64,000 bases of DNA from Comamonas odontotermitis. GTDB lineage: Bacteria; Pseudomonadota; Gammaproteobacteria; Burkholderiales; Burkholderiaceae_C. The notes beneath the pieces were generated by a model, which saw nothing but the letters and a program-made list of their open reading frames with translations, searched no databases and had not been told where the DNA came from. The position numbers were made by a program, and so were the translations under genes. The DNA is taken from the NCBI RefSeq assembly GCF_014207855.1, contig NZ_JACHKZ010000012.1, positions 50,744 through 114,743 of the forward strand, given 5' to 3'. This document shows positions 33,792 to 43,982 of the stretch, one piece after another (positions within the stretch are counted from its first letter, which is position 1; each line of letters begins with the position of its first letter).

Positions 33792-35249
33792 ATGCGTATT
33801 GACCATTTGATCGACGGCAAGAGCATTGCCGGCAAGGATTATTTCGAAACCATCAACCCCGCCACGCAAGAAGTGCTGGCCGAAGTCGCCTCTGGCGGCG
33901 CAGCCGAGGTTGAATCGGCGGTTGCAGCAGCCAAGGAGGCGTTTCCCAAGTGGGCAAATACCCCCGCTACCGAGCGCGCCAAGCTGGTGCGCAAGCTTGG
34001 TGATTTGATTGCCCAGCATGTGCCCGAGATTGCCGAGACCGAGACCAACGACTGCGGCCAGGTGATTGCGCAAACCGGCAAGCAACTGGTACCGCGAGCA
34101 GCTGACAACTTCTACTACTTTGCCGAGATGTGCACGCGGGTCGATGGCCACACCTACCCGACGCCCACCCATCTGAACTACACGCTTTTCCACCCAGTAG
34201 GTGTGTGCGCGCTGATCTCGCCGTGGAACGTTCCGTTCATGACGGCGACCTGGAAGGTCGCGCCCTGCCTGGCCTTCGGCAACACCGCCGTGCTCAAGAT
34301 GAGTGAGCTCTCTCCCATGACGGCCGCCCGCCTGGGCGAGCTGGCCCTGGAGGCAGGCATTCCTGCAGGCGTGCTCAACCTGGTGCATGGCTATGGCAAG
34401 GATGCAGGCGAGCCGCTGGTGGCACACCACGACGTGCGTGCCGTCTCGTTCACGGGATCGACACAGACCGGCAACCGCATCGTACAGGCGGCGGGCCTCA
34501 AGAAATTCAGCATGGAACTGGGCGGAAAGAGCCCCTTCGTAGTCTTTGACGATGCCGATTTTGATCGCGCACTGGATGCCGCGCTGTTCATGATCTTCTC
34601 CAACAATGGCGAGCGCTGCACCGCAGGCAGCCGCATCCTGGTGCACAAAGGCATCTACGTGAAGTTCGTCGACCGATTCGCCGAACGGGCCCGGCGCATC
34701 CAGGTGGGCGACCCGCTCGACGAAAAAACCATCGTCGGCCCCATGATCAGCCAGGCACATCTGGCCAAGGTGCGCCATTACATAGAGCTGGGCCTCAAGG
34801 AAGGCGCGAGCATGCTGTGCGGTGGCCTGGACGCCCCTGTGGTACCCGACCGCGTGAAAAAGGGCAACTACGTGCTACCTACCGTGTTTGCCGAGGTGAA
34901 CAACCGCATGCGCATCGCCCAGGATGAAATCTTCGGTCCGGTGGCCTGCATCATCCCGTTCAGCGATGAGGCTGAGGCCATACGCCTGGCCAACGACACA
35001 CAGTACGGGCTCTCCAGCTACGTATGGACCGAAAACATCGGCAGAGCCCACCGTGTGGCTGCGGCCATCGAGGCGGGCATGTGCTTTGTCAACAGCCAGA
35101 ATGTGCGCGACCTGCGCCAGCCGTTTGGCGGTACCAAGGCATCAGGTACCGGTCGTGAAGGTGGAACCTGGAGCTACGAAGTGTTCTGCGAACCCAAGAA
35201 TGTGGCCGTCTCCATGGGCTCGCACCACATTCCGCATTGGGGAGCGTGA
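33792..35249 (+). CDS. hpaE: 5-carboxymethyl-2-hydroxymuconate semialdehyde dehydrogenase
   Basis: NAD-dependent aldehyde dehydrogenase of 485 residues that oxidises the ring-cleavage product of homoprotocatechuate. The catalytic glutamate E242 lies in MELGGKSP and the nucleophile C276 in NNGERCTAGSR. SPWNVPFM and FTGSTQTG bind the cofactor. GGTKASGTGREGG near the end is the usual C-terminal motif. The ATG is preceded by AGGAG. Specificity is taken from the flanking hpaG, hpaF and hpaH genes. Confidence 0.93.
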   Translation: MRIDHLIDGKSIAGKDYFETINPATQEVLAEVASGGAAEVESAVAAAKEAFPKWANTPATERAKLVRKLGDLIAQHVPEIAETETNDCGQVIAQTGKQLVPRAADNFYYFAEMCTRVDGHTYPTPTHLNYTLFHPVGVCALISPWNVPFMTATWKVAPCLAFGNTAVLKMSELSPMTAARLGELALEAGIPAGVLNLVHGYGKDAGEPLVAHHDVRAVSFTGSTQTGNRIVQAAGLKKFSMELGGKSPFVVFDDADFDRALDAALFMIFSNNGERCTAGSRILVHKGIYVKFVDRFAERARRIQVGDPLDEKTIVGPMISQAHLAKVRHYIELGLKEGASMLCGGLDAPVVPDRVKKGNYVLPTVFAEVNNRMRIAQDEIFGPVACIIPFSDEAEAIRLANDTQYGLSSYVWTENIGRAHRVAAAIEAGMCFVNSQNVRDLRQPFGGTKASGTGREGGTWSYEVFCEPKNVAVSMGSHHIPHWGA

Positions 35250-35321
35250 ATGGAGCACTCCTCAAAGAACATTCACCACAGCCACAGAGCGTAGCCGACA
35301 TAAGAAATGAAGGAGACATAG

Positions 35322-36293
35322 ATGCAACGCCGCCAATTCATCCAATCCGCTATTGGCACGATTGCCACGCTGCCTGCGTGGCAGCCCGCCCGTGCAGACG
35401 CCTGGCCCAGCCGCCCGGTGCGCATCATCGTTCCATTCACGCCAGGGGGAACGACGGATGTGGTGACGCGCCTGGTCGGCAATGAACTGGGCAAAAGCCT
35501 CGGGCAATCGGTGATCGTGGAGAACAAGCCGGGCGCAGGCACCGTGATCGGCGTAGACACCGTGGCCAAGGCTGTACCCGACGGCTACACCTTCGGCACC
35601 ATCGCCAACAGCTTCACGGCCAATAAAACCCTGGTCAAGAACCTGCCCTACGACAGCGCCATGGATCTGCGCCCCGTGGCACTGATGGGGCTGTCGGAGC
35701 ACGTGCTGACCACCCATCCTGCCAGCGGACTCAAGACTCTTGCAGATCTGAAAAAAGCAGCGCTGACCAAGCCGGGCACGCTCAGCTACGCATCGTTTGG
35801 CAACGGCACCTCGGCCCACCTGTCGGGGGCCTTGCTCTGCCAGATACTGGGCATCGACATGGTGCATGTGCCCTACAAGGGCCAGGGCCCGGCCATGGCA
35901 GATCTGATCGGCGGGCAGGTAACCGTCATGTTTGGCAACTGGCCCGAATTCCGAGGCCAGATCGCCAGCGGCAAACTGACGGCATTGGGCATGGCTACCT
36001 TGCAGCGATCGCAGTTTGCGCCCGATGTGCCCACCCTTGCGGAACAGGGCGCAGCGCTGGAATCCAATTCCTGGCAGGGCCTGCTGGCGCCCGCCAGAAC
36101 CAGCGATGCCATCGTGCAGCGCCTGAACCAGGATGTGAACCGCGCACTGGCAAGCGCTGCTGTCGTCAAAACGTTCCACGAGGGCGGCATCGTCTCGAAG
36201 GCTGGTAGCGTGGAGCAGTTTGCGGCATTCATCCGCAGCGAAGAAGAGAAATACGCCAGGATCATCCGCGCTGCCAACATCAGCGTTGGCTAG
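35322..36293 (+). CDS. Bug-family tripartite tricarboxylate transporter receptor (hpa operon)
   Basis: Periplasmic binding protein of 323 residues. The signal starts MQRRQFIQSAIGTIA and ends near ARA at about residue 25. Bug landmarks: WPSRPVRIIVPFTPGGTTD, VIVENKPGAGTVIG, HVPYKGQGPAMADLIGGQV and APDVPTLAEQG. It lies inside the homoprotocatechuate operon between hpaE and the dioxygenase subunits, so an aromatic carboxylate is a likely ligand. No TctA/TctB genes are nearby; it is the second such orphan receptor in this window. Confidence 0.9.
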   Translation: MQRRQFIQSAIGTIATLPAWQPARADAWPSRPVRIIVPFTPGGTTDVVTRLVGNELGKSLGQSVIVENKPGAGTVIGVDTVAKAVPDGYTFGTIANSFTANKTLVKNLPYDSAMDLRPVALMGLSEHVLTTHPASGLKTLADLKKAALTKPGTLSYASFGNGTSAHLSGALLCQILGIDMVHVPYKGQGPAMADLIGGQVTVMFGNWPEFRGQIASGKLTALGMATLQRSQFAPDVPTLAEQGAALESNSWQGLLAPARTSDAIVQRLNQDVNRALASAAVVKTFHEGGIVSKAGSVEQFAAFIRSEEEKYARIIRAANISVG

Positions 36294-36301
36294 GAGGTCT
36301 C

Positions 36302-36628
36302 ATGAGCCTGTATGCGATGCAGAAATTCCTGTTCCACCTGAACCGCGAGCCCGAAGTGCAACGCCGCTACCGTGATGACCGCGAAGCGCTGCTGGCCGGT
36401 TATTCGCTGAGCGATGAGGAGCGCGATGCCATCATTCGCGGCGATATCGGCAAGCTGTATGTGCTGGGCTGCAACGGCCAATTGCTCATGCACTTTGCCC
36501 CCTTGCTGGGCATGGCCTGGGCTGATTACCTGCAGGCCATGCGCGATGGGGTTGCAAAGTACGGCCCGGTGCGCGCCGGCGTATACGTCATGACAACGGC
36601 AGTGGACGAGAAAGTGGCGGGGGTGTGA
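36302..36628 (+). CDS. LigA-like small (alpha) subunit of an extradiol dioxygenase
   Basis: A 108-residue helical protein with LYAMQKFLFHLNREPEVQRRY, LLAGYSLSDEERDAIIRGDIG and LYVLGCNGQLLMHFAPLLGM, the pattern of the alpha subunit of LigAB protocatechuate 4,5-dioxygenase. The alpha subunit closes the active-site lid over the beta subunit. Its stop is just before the start of the LigB-like gene. E. coli HpaD needs no such partner, so this operon appears to use a heteromeric enzyme for homoprotocatechuate 2,3-cleavage. Confidence 0.85.
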   Translation: MSLYAMQKFLFHLNREPEVQRRYRDDREALLAGYSLSDEERDAIIRGDIGKLYVLGCNGQLLMHFAPLLGMAWADYLQAMRDGVAKYGPVRAGVYVMTTAVDEKVAGV

Positions 36629-36629
36629 A

Positions 36630-37448
36630 ATGAGTCTGGTTTTTGCAGGCGTGTGCAGCCACGCCCCCGGGATCACCGGCCGTGCCCATCTGGCCGATCC
36701 GGCAGTGAAGGACGCATTCCACGCCGCATTCCATGGCATGGGGGCGCAGCTCGCTACAGCCCGGCCCGATGCGGTCATCATCATCGCGGCCGAGCACTTT
36801 GCGAACTTCTTCATGAACAACATGCCCGCCTATGCCATCGGCATGGCCGAGCAGTACGAGGGTCCCATCGAAGACCCGGCATGGCTGGGCATTGAAAAGC
36901 GCACGATTCCCGGCAACCCCGATCTGTCCCGCCGCATCATCACCGAAGTGCTGCAGACCGTGGACGTTGCGTTTGCCGAAGAATGGAAGTTCGACCACGG
37001 CATCATGGTGCCGCTGCACTTTCTCACCCCGCATTTCAGTACCGACATCATTCCTGTCAATATCAACTGCCAGGGGCCGCCGCTGACGCCGCTGCACCGC
37101 GCCTGGGCTTTTGGCGAAGCACTGCGCCGCGCCTGCGACAAGGCACCAGAGCGCATTGCGATCATCGGCACAGGCGGCATCTCGCACTGGCCCGCAACGC
37201 CTGATTCCGGCAAGATCAACTGGGAGTGGGATCAGCAGTTCATGGATCGCTGGTGCCGCAACGACAAGGAAGCCATGCTTGGCTACACCGATGCCGAGAC
37301 CTACCGCGATGGTGGCCAGGGCGGGTTCGAAATTCGCACCTTCATCAGCGTAGCGGCCGCCGCACGCGGGCCTGGCCGCGTGCTGTACTGCGAGCCGATC
37401 CCCATCTTTGCGGTAAGTTGTACCGCTGCCACCATGGAGGTGCTTTGA
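36630..37448 (+). CDS. hpaD: LigB-like catalytic subunit, homoprotocatechuate 2,3-dioxygenase
   Basis: Class III extradiol dioxygenase of 272 residues. The expected iron ligands are H11 (VCSHAPG), H56 (AAEHFANFF) and E234 (GGFEIRTF), and H186 in GTGGISHW is the catalytic base position of LigB. It should open the ring of 3,4-dihydroxyphenylacetate next to the hydroxyls. The sequence looks closer to LigB-type proteins that work with a LigA partner than to E. coli HpaD. It overlaps hpaF as TGATG. The substrate is inferred from the operon. Confidence 0.86.
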   Translation: MSLVFAGVCSHAPGITGRAHLADPAVKDAFHAAFHGMGAQLATARPDAVIIIAAEHFANFFMNNMPAYAIGMAEQYEGPIEDPAWLGIEKRTIPGNPDLSRRIITEVLQTVDVAFAEEWKFDHGIMVPLHFLTPHFSTDIIPVNINCQGPPLTPLHRAWAFGEALRRACDKAPERIAIIGTGGISHWPATPDSGKINWEWDQQFMDRWCRNDKEAMLGYTDAETYRDGGQGGFEIRTFISVAAAARGPGRVLYCEPIPIFAVSCTAATMEVL

Positions 37449-37876
37449 TGCCCCATGTCGTCGTACTCTACACCGGCAATCTGGAACAGCGCAGTGACAT
37501 GGCAGCCCTGTGCCGCAGCCTCGCTGACACCATGCTGACCGTTCGCGCCGAAGACGGCAGCCAGGTATTCCCCACCGGAGGCACGCGCGTGTATGCCTAC
37601 CCAGCACCGCACTTTGCCGTGGCCGATGGTGGTGCGGCGGGCAAGGCGGCAGGTGGCGATGGCGACTACCACTTCGTCTACATCAATCTGCGCATGGGCA
37701 AGGGGCGATCCGACGCGGTCAAGACCAAAACAGGCGACGCGCTACTGGCCTGCGCCAAAGCACACTTCGCCAACCTGTTTGACAAACGGCACATGGGCCT
37801 GACCGTGCAGGTCGATGAAAGCCCTGGCCAGGTCTATGACGGCAAGCACAGCAGCTTGCACCCTCTTTTCAGATAA
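37448..37876 (+). CDS. hpaF: 5-carboxymethyl-2-hydroxymuconate delta-isomerase
   Basis: Small tautomerase-superfamily enzyme of 142 residues that isomerises CHM before decarboxylation. It begins MPHVVVLYTGNLE, with the catalytic Pro expected at position 2, and contains YPAPHFAVADGG, YHFVYINLRMGKGR and HMGLTVQVDES. The ATG shares a base with the hpaD stop. Confidence 0.9.
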   Translation: MPHVVVLYTGNLEQRSDMAALCRSLADTMLTVRAEDGSQVFPTGGTRVYAYPAPHFAVADGGAAGKAAGGDGDYHFVYINLRMGKGRSDAVKTKTGDALLACAKAHFANLFDKRHMGLTVQVDESPGQVYDGKHSSLHPLFR

Positions 37877-37932
37877 AGCCGTGAGGGGCTTCGCAGGCCC
37901 CATGTCACGCATTAAAGCAACGAACGATTGAG

Positions 37933-38766
37933 ATGTTTACCCAAGAGCTTCTTTCCCAACTCGCCCAGGAACTTGACCAGAGCGAGAAAACGCGCGTACA
38001 GATCGAGCATTTCTCCAAACGCCACCCCGGCATGACGGTGGACGATGGCTACCGCGTGGCACGCGAATGGGTGCGGCTGCAGACCGCAGCTGGCCGCAAG
38101 ATCATCGGCCACAAAATCGGACTTACCTCGCGCGCCATGCAACTGTCCAGCCAGATCGACGAGCCCGATTACGGCACTTTGCTCGACAACATGCTGTACA
38201 CCTGTAGCAATGGCCAGGTGCTGGACATTCCCATCCAGAATTTCATCGCACCGCGTGTAGAAGTGGAGCTGGCCTTTGTGCTGAAAAAGCCGCTCAAAGG
38301 CCCAGGCCTTGCGGGCGGCAGGCAGCTTGGCATTGCCGATGTACTTGATGCCACCGACTATGTGACGCCCGCTATCGAAATCATCGATGCGCGCATTGAA
38401 CAGCTGGACCGCCACACCAAGGCCATGCGCAAGGTGTACGACACCATCAGTGACAACGCCGCCAATGCCGGCATCGTCATCGGCGCCGGACGCGCCGCGC
38501 CTGCCAGCCTGGATTTACCATGGTGCGGAGCCATTCTGCGCCAGAACGGTGTAGTGGAAGAGACAGGCCTGGCCGCAGGCGTACAAGGCCACCCCGCCGT
38601 GGGCGTGGCCTGGCTGGCCAACAAGCTGGCGCCGTGGGGCGAGTTCTTGAACGCAGGCGAAATCGTTCTGGCTGGCTCTTTCACCCGCCCTGTTGCGGCC
38701 AAGGCGAGAGATGTATTCGAAGCCGACTACGGCCAACTGGGCAAGCTGGAATTCCGCTTCGTATAA
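37933..38766 (+). CDS. hpaH: 2-oxo-hept-4-ene-1,7-dioate hydratase
   Basis: HpaH (HpcG) adds water to 2-oxohept-4-ene-1,7-dioate. The 277-residue protein has the hydratase/decarboxylase pattern: [43 protein letters not shown] with metal-binding glutamates, AIEIIDARI, and [14 protein letters not shown]. It is the last gene of the operon and is followed by a strong terminator. The next enzyme, the aldolase HpaI, is not in the window. Confidence 0.93.
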   Translation: MFTQELLSQLAQELDQSEKTRVQIEHFSKRHPGMTVDDGYRVAREWVRLQTAAGRKIIGHKIGLTSRAMQLSSQIDEPDYGTLLDNMLYTCSNGQVLDIPIQNFIAPRVEVELAFVLKKPLKGPGLAGGRQLGIADVLDATDYVTPAIEIIDARIEQLDRHTKAMRKVYDTISDNAANAGIVIGAGRAAPASLDLPWCGAILRQNGVVEETGLAAGVQGHPAVGVAWLANKLAPWGEFLNAGEIVLAGSFTRPVAAKARDVFEADYGQLGKLEFRFV

Positions 38767-38775
38767 GCAGACAGT

Positions 38776-38820
38776 AAAAAGAGAGAGCTGGCAGCGTACG
38801 CTGCCAGCTCTCTCTTTTTT
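38776..38820. terminator. Bidirectional terminator, 44-bp perfect palindrome
   Basis: Arms of 22 bases (AAAAAGAGAGAGCTGGCAGC plus GT, then the exact complement) form a perfect palindrome at 38776-38819. It lies between the convergent hpaH and livF genes and offers a T-run in both directions. Confidence 0.9.
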
Positions 38821-38877
38821 CGGGGATTCTCGACAGCAGGTCGGAACCACGCACCAATGGATCAACGGACCAGCCGA

Positions 38878-39627
38878 TCAATGTGCGGCAACCTCCTGCC
38901 GTCCCGCGCCCAGATAGGTATCGATGATGCGCTGGTCGTGCAGCAAATCGCGTGCATTGCCGCTGAGCGCCACGGCCCCCATCTCCAGCACATAGGCGCG
39001 GTCTGCCACCTTCAATGCGGCTCGTGCATTCTGCTCCACCAGCAGCACCGATACGCCGCGATCACGCAGCGAAGCCACCACCTGCAGCACCTCGCGCACG
39101 ATCAATGGTGCCAGTCCCAGCGATGGCTCATCAAGCATCAACAGGCGCGGCTTGGCCATCAATGCGCGGCCAATGGCCAGCATCTGCCGCTCGCCGCCCG
39201 ACAAGGTGGATGCCATCTGCGCCCGGCGCTCCTGCAGGCGCGGAAAGATGTCAAACACCTCCTGCAGACGCGCCCCCTGGTCACGTTCTCCCTTGCGCCA
39301 CAGCGAGAACCCGCCCAGCCGCAGATTGTCTTCTACCGACATCTCGCCAAACAATTCACGCTTTTCCGGCACCAGGCCCACGCCCTGCGCCACCATGGCT
39401 TCCACCGTGGGGCGAACGATCACACCACCCGACAAGGACACCTGGCCCTTTGAAGGCAGCAGGCCCATGGCCGCCGAGAGCAACGTGGTCTTGCCCGCGC
39501 CATTGGGGCCGATCACCGTCACGATCTCGCCAGCTGCCACATGCAGGTCAACCTGGTGCACGGCCTCCACAGGCCCGTACGATACGCACAACTGCGACAG
39601 CTGCAACAGATGAGGGGTGCTGCTCAT
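38878..39627 (-). CDS. livF: Branched-chain amino-acid-type ABC transporter ATPase (LivF)
   Basis: A 249-residue LivF-family ATPase with Walker A IGPNGAGKTTLL, signature STLSGGERQMLAIG, Walker B LLMLDEPSLGLAP and the switch region LLVEQNA. Together with LivH, the LivM-LivG fusion and the binding protein it makes a complete HAAT-type importer. Its ATG overlaps the end of the fused gene by 4 bases. The ligand may be an aromatic acid rather than leucine, given the position between the hpa and paa clusters. Confidence 0.92.
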   Translation of the reverse strand: MSSTPHLLQLSQLCVSYGPVEAVHQVDLHVAAGEIVTVIGPNGAGKTTLLSAAMGLLPSKGQVSLSGGVIVRPTVEAMVAQGVGLVPEKRELFGEMSVEDNLRLGGFSLWRKGERDQGARLQEVFDIFPRLQERRAQMASTLSGGERQMLAIGRALMAKPRLLMLDEPSLGLAPLIVREVLQVVASLRDRGVSVLLVEQNARAALKVADRAYVLEMGAVALSGNARDLLHDQRIIDTYLGAGRQEVAAH

Positions 39628-41516
39628 ACGGCCACCTCATCTTCATCAGCACCGCCCAGATAGGCGTCCAGCACACGCTGGTTCGATTGAATTTCGGCGG
39701 GCGTGCCCGTGGCGATCACGGTGCCGAACTCCAGCACCGTGATGCGGTCGGCCAGATTCATCACAAACTCCATGTCATGCTCTACCACCAGAATACCCAG
39801 CCCCTCGGCGCGCAACTGGCGAAGCAGCTGAGCGAGCGATTGCTTTTCCAGGTGCCGCAGGCCCGCGGCAGGCTCATCCAATAGCAAGGCTGCGGGCTGG
39901 CCTGCCAGGGCTCGGGCGATTTCGACAATGCGCTGCTGGCCCAAGGCCAACGACCCCGCAGGCACATCGGCAAACGCGCCCAGGCCACAACGCTCGATCT
40001 GCCTGCGCGCCTCTGCCAGCAACGACGCCTCCTCGTGCCTGTCCAGCCGTACCATGGACGCCAACCAGCCCTTGTGCGCACGCAGATGGGCACCCAAGGC
40101 CACGTTCTCCAGCACCGTGCGCTGGCCGAGCAGCCGCACATGCTGGAACGTACGCCCCAGGCCCAGTGCGGCAAACCTGCGCGACGGCGCATCGGCCATC
40201 ACCTGGCCCATCAGTTGCACCTGCCCTTCGGTCGGCGAATCCACACCCGAGATCATGTTGAAGAACGTACTCTTGCCCGCGCCGTTTGGCCCGATCAACG
40301 CATGCACCTCACCCGCCTTCAATGACATGGACACATCATTGTTCGCCACCAGGCCGCCAAAGCGCTTGGTCACATGCTCAGCTGCCAGCAAAGTGGTGCC
40401 TGCAGTGGGAGCCGCGCGCTGGTCCAGCGGATGGGGCGAAGCCTGAACCTGTCTGCCCGCAGGCTGCCTGACCCAGCGCGCGGTCAAACGCTGCAAGGTG
40501 GGCCACAGCCCCTGGTCAAAACGCTGCAGCACCAGCACCATCAGCAAGCCGAATACGATCACTTCAAAATTGCCGCTGGTGCCCAGCAGGGTTGGCAGAA
40601 TGTCTTGCAGCTTCTCTTTCAACAAAGTGATCAAGGTGGCGCCCAGCACCGCGCCCCACAGGTGGCCCGCGCCCCCCACGACGGCCATGAACAGATACTC
40701 GATACCAATATTCAGGTTGAAGGGCGCAGGGCTGACAAAGCGCTGCATGTGCGCATACAGCCAGCCAGACAGAGTGGCCAGCAGCGCAGCCAGCACGAAC
40801 AGCTTGACGCGATGGCGCGCGGTGTTGATGCCCATGGATTCGGCCATCACCTGCCCCCCCTTGAGCGAGCGGATCGCCCGGCCCTCGCGCGAATCAAGCA
40901 GATTGCTCAGCAGCCACAGCGCCACCAGCAGCACGGCCCAGACCAGCACGCCCATGACCCGAGGCGACGCGAAAGAGACACCCGCTATCACCAATGGAGG
41001 AATACCTGTGATGCCCGTCTGGCCACCCAGAAATTCCATGTTGCCAAACAGGTAGTACAGGCTCAGGCCCCAGGCAATCGTGCACAGTGGCAGATAGTGC
41101 CCCTGAAGCTTGACGGTGACGGCACCCAGCACCCAGGCAACGACGAAGGTGATGACGAAACCCAATACCAGGCCCACCCACGGCAGGCCCGCAGCCCCAA
41201 CAGCGCCACCGAAAAACTGCACCGCCACTGGCGACGTGCAGGCCCAACCCGTGGCATAGGCACCGATGCCGACAAAGGCCGCCTGTCCAAACGATGTCAT
41301 GCCGCCCACCCCGGTCAGCAGCACTAGGCCCGCAGCCACCATGGCATAAAGACCAATGTAGCTCAGGATCACCACGGTGAAATCGGGCAGGAATCCCCAG
41401 GCCAGTGCAAACAGCACAATGGCGGCGGCGGTGAGCATCCGGGGAGTGACAACACCTGCAGCCCCAGCGGGCGCAGAGCTGGCCATGGGGCCAGATTTGG
41501 GTACTGGCGCACTCAT
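39624..41516 (-). CDS. livMG: Fused LivM permease-LivG ATPase
   Basis: One open frame of 630 residues joins a LivM-type permease (about residues 25-345, many hydrophobic segments, with SYIGLYAMVAAGLVLLTG, GGMTSFGQAAFVGIGAY and GGAGHLWGAVLG) to a LivG-type ATPase (from about residue 390; Walker A GPNGAGKST, degenerate signature SLALGQQRIVEIARAL, Walker B LLLDEPAAGL, and VVEHDM). The linker is about 40 residues, rich in R, P and Q. In E. coli these are separate genes. The ATG at 41516 overlaps the livH stop (ATGA). Confidence 0.93.
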   Translation of the reverse strand: MSAPVPKSGPMASSAPAGAAGVVTPRMLTAAAIVLFALAWGFLPDFTVVILSYIGLYAMVAAGLVLLTGVGGMTSFGQAAFVGIGAYATGWACTSPVAVQFFGGAVGAAGLPWVGLVLGFVITFVVAWVLGAVTVKLQGHYLPLCTIAWGLSLYYLFGNMEFLGGQTGITGIPPLVIAGVSFASPRVMGVLVWAVLLVALWLLSNLLDSREGRAIRSLKGGQVMAESMGINTARHRVKLFVLAALLATLSGWLYAHMQRFVSPAPFNLNIGIEYLFMAVVGGAGHLWGAVLGATLITLLKEKLQDILPTLLGTSGNFEVIVFGLLMVLVLQRFDQGLWPTLQRLTARWVRQPAGRQVQASPHPLDQRAAPTAGTTLLAAEHVTKRFGGLVANNDVSMSLKAGEVHALIGPNGAGKSTFFNMISGVDSPTEGQVQLMGQVMADAPSRRFAALGLGRTFQHVRLLGQRTVLENVALGAHLRAHKGWLASMVRLDRHEEASLLAEARRQIERCGLGAFADVPAGSLALGQQRIVEIARALAGQPAALLLDEPAAGLRHLEKQSLAQLLRQLRAEGLGILVVEHDMEFVMNLADRITVLEFGTVIATGTPAEIQSNQRVLDAYLGGADEDEVAV

Positions 41517-42541
41517 TCTTCTTCCTCCACATGGTGGCTGTTGCGCGATCTCCACCACAGCACTGGAATAATCATCGCAAACACCAGCACCTCCTTGTAT
41601 GCGCTGGCCCAGAAGGTGGAAAAGGACTCCAGCAGCCCTACCAGCAGCGCGCCCGCCAGTGCCAGCGGATAGCTGGCAAGACCGCCGATGATGGCCGCCA
41701 CAAAGCCTTTGAGCCCCACCATGAATCCGGTGTCGTAGTACACCGTAGTGAGCGGCGCGATCAACAGGCCCGAAATGGCGCCGATCAAGGCTGCCAGCGC
41801 AAAGCTCAGATCACCCGCTAGCGCGGTTGGGATGCCCATCAGGCGAGCGCCCACCCGGTTGATGGCCGTCGCGCGCAAGGCCTTGCCAAGCATTGAGCGC
41901 TCAAAGAACACGAACAGCGATACCACCAGTACCAGCGCAACACCCAGCACCACCAGCGACTGGCCCGAAATGGAGATATCCGCAATATCGAACTTGGATT
42001 CCGAGAATGGTGTGGTACGTGAGCCTTCTGCACCAAAGAACAGCAGGCCCAGGCCCACCAACACCCCGTGAAGCGCGACCGAGATGATCAGCAGCAGCAG
42101 CACCGAAGCATTCGCCACCGGCCGGTACGCCACACGGTAGAGCAATGGGCCCATCGGCATCACCAGCACCAGAGCAGTGATCGACTGCAGCAGCAGCGAA
42201 CCGGGCTTGACGCCCAGGGCCAGCACAGCTGCCACGGCGGGAAAGCCAACGCACCACAGCAGGGTTGCGGGCCAACTACCGCGCTGTCCGGAGCGGGCGC
42301 GCCACAACTCGGCCGCCAGCGCAACAGCAGCCATCGCCAGCAACAGCCACAGCGTAGATGGCGTCTTGCCCGCTTGCATCATGGCCATGGTGAGCGCCCC
42401 ATAGGCGACGAACTCTCCCTGCGGGATAAAAATGATGCGGGTGACTGAAAACACCAGCACCAGGGCCACCGCCATCAGTCCGTAGATGGCGCCGTTGACG
42501 ATGCCGTCCTGCCCTAACAGCAAGGCAATTTGCAAATCCAT
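41513..42541 (-). CDS. livH: Branched-chain amino-acid-type ABC transporter permease (LivH)
   Basis: A 342-residue LivH permease with about eight to nine membrane segments. Visible: GIVNGAIYGLMAVALVLVFS at the start, VTRIIFIPQGEFVAYGALT, the AINRVGARLMGIPT cytosolic loop, and VVYYDTGFMVGLKGFVAAIIGG in altered form (TTVYYDTGFMVG). It forms the transmembrane pore with the LivM half. The gene starts 149 bases after the binding-protein stop, with a hairpin in between. Confidence 0.92.
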   Translation of the reverse strand: MDLQIALLLGQDGIVNGAIYGLMAVALVLVFSVTRIIFIPQGEFVAYGALTMAMMQAGKTPSTLWLLLAMAAVALAAELWRARSGQRGSWPATLLWCVGFPAVAAVLALGVKPGSLLLQSITALVLVMPMGPLLYRVAYRPVANASVLLLLIISVALHGVLVGLGLLFFGAEGSRTTPFSESKFDIADISISGQSLVVLGVALVLVVSLFVFFERSMLGKALRATAINRVGARLMGIPTALAGDLSFALAALIGAISGLLIAPLTTVYYDTGFMVGLKGFVAAIIGGLASYPLALAGALLVGLLESFSTFWASAYKEVLVFAMIIPVLWWRSRNSHHVEEEE

Positions 42542-42615
42542 AGTCGACTTTCGAAAACGCGGAAAGATGAAACACCCCGAAGCTGCCGGGCAGCGCCCTG
42601 CAATGGAAACGACAA

Positions 42616-42659
42616 CCCCATCTGCAAAACGGCTCTTGCGGGCCGCCTCGCAGATGGGG
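42616..42659 (-). promoter_or_regulatory. Intra-operon hairpin between the binding-protein gene and livH
   Basis: CCCCATCTGC (42616-42625) and GCAGATGGGG (42650-42659) can form a 10-bp stem with a G+C-rich loop. There is no T-run. Such hairpins after binding-protein genes usually stabilise the upstream message or limit downstream expression, giving more receptor than permease. Confidence 0.6.
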
Positions 42660-42690
42660 CCGCGCCTGTTTCATGTGTTGCAGGCGTATA

Positions 42691-43839
<1,149 letters not shown>

Positions 43840-43947
43840 ATATTGTCTCCTTTGGCTCTTACTAAACAACCCCTACGATTGCGATGATGGCTGCGATGCA
43901 ATGGGCAATGTCGGTGCGAAATCCATGGCTATCACAACGGCACAACA

Positions 43948-43963
43948 ATTTAACTTATTAAAT
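43948..43963. promoter_or_regulatory. HpaR-like operator upstream of the Liv operon
   Basis: ATTTAA-CTTA-TTAAAT, the same 6+4+6 core as the palindrome over the hpaR start (one spacer base differs). It lies between the TetR stop (43983) and the binding-protein ATG (43839), in an A+T-rich stretch where the operon promoter should be. Suggests that HpaR also controls this importer. Confidence 0.6.
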
Positions 43964-43982
43964 AATTTTTCACCAGTATTTT

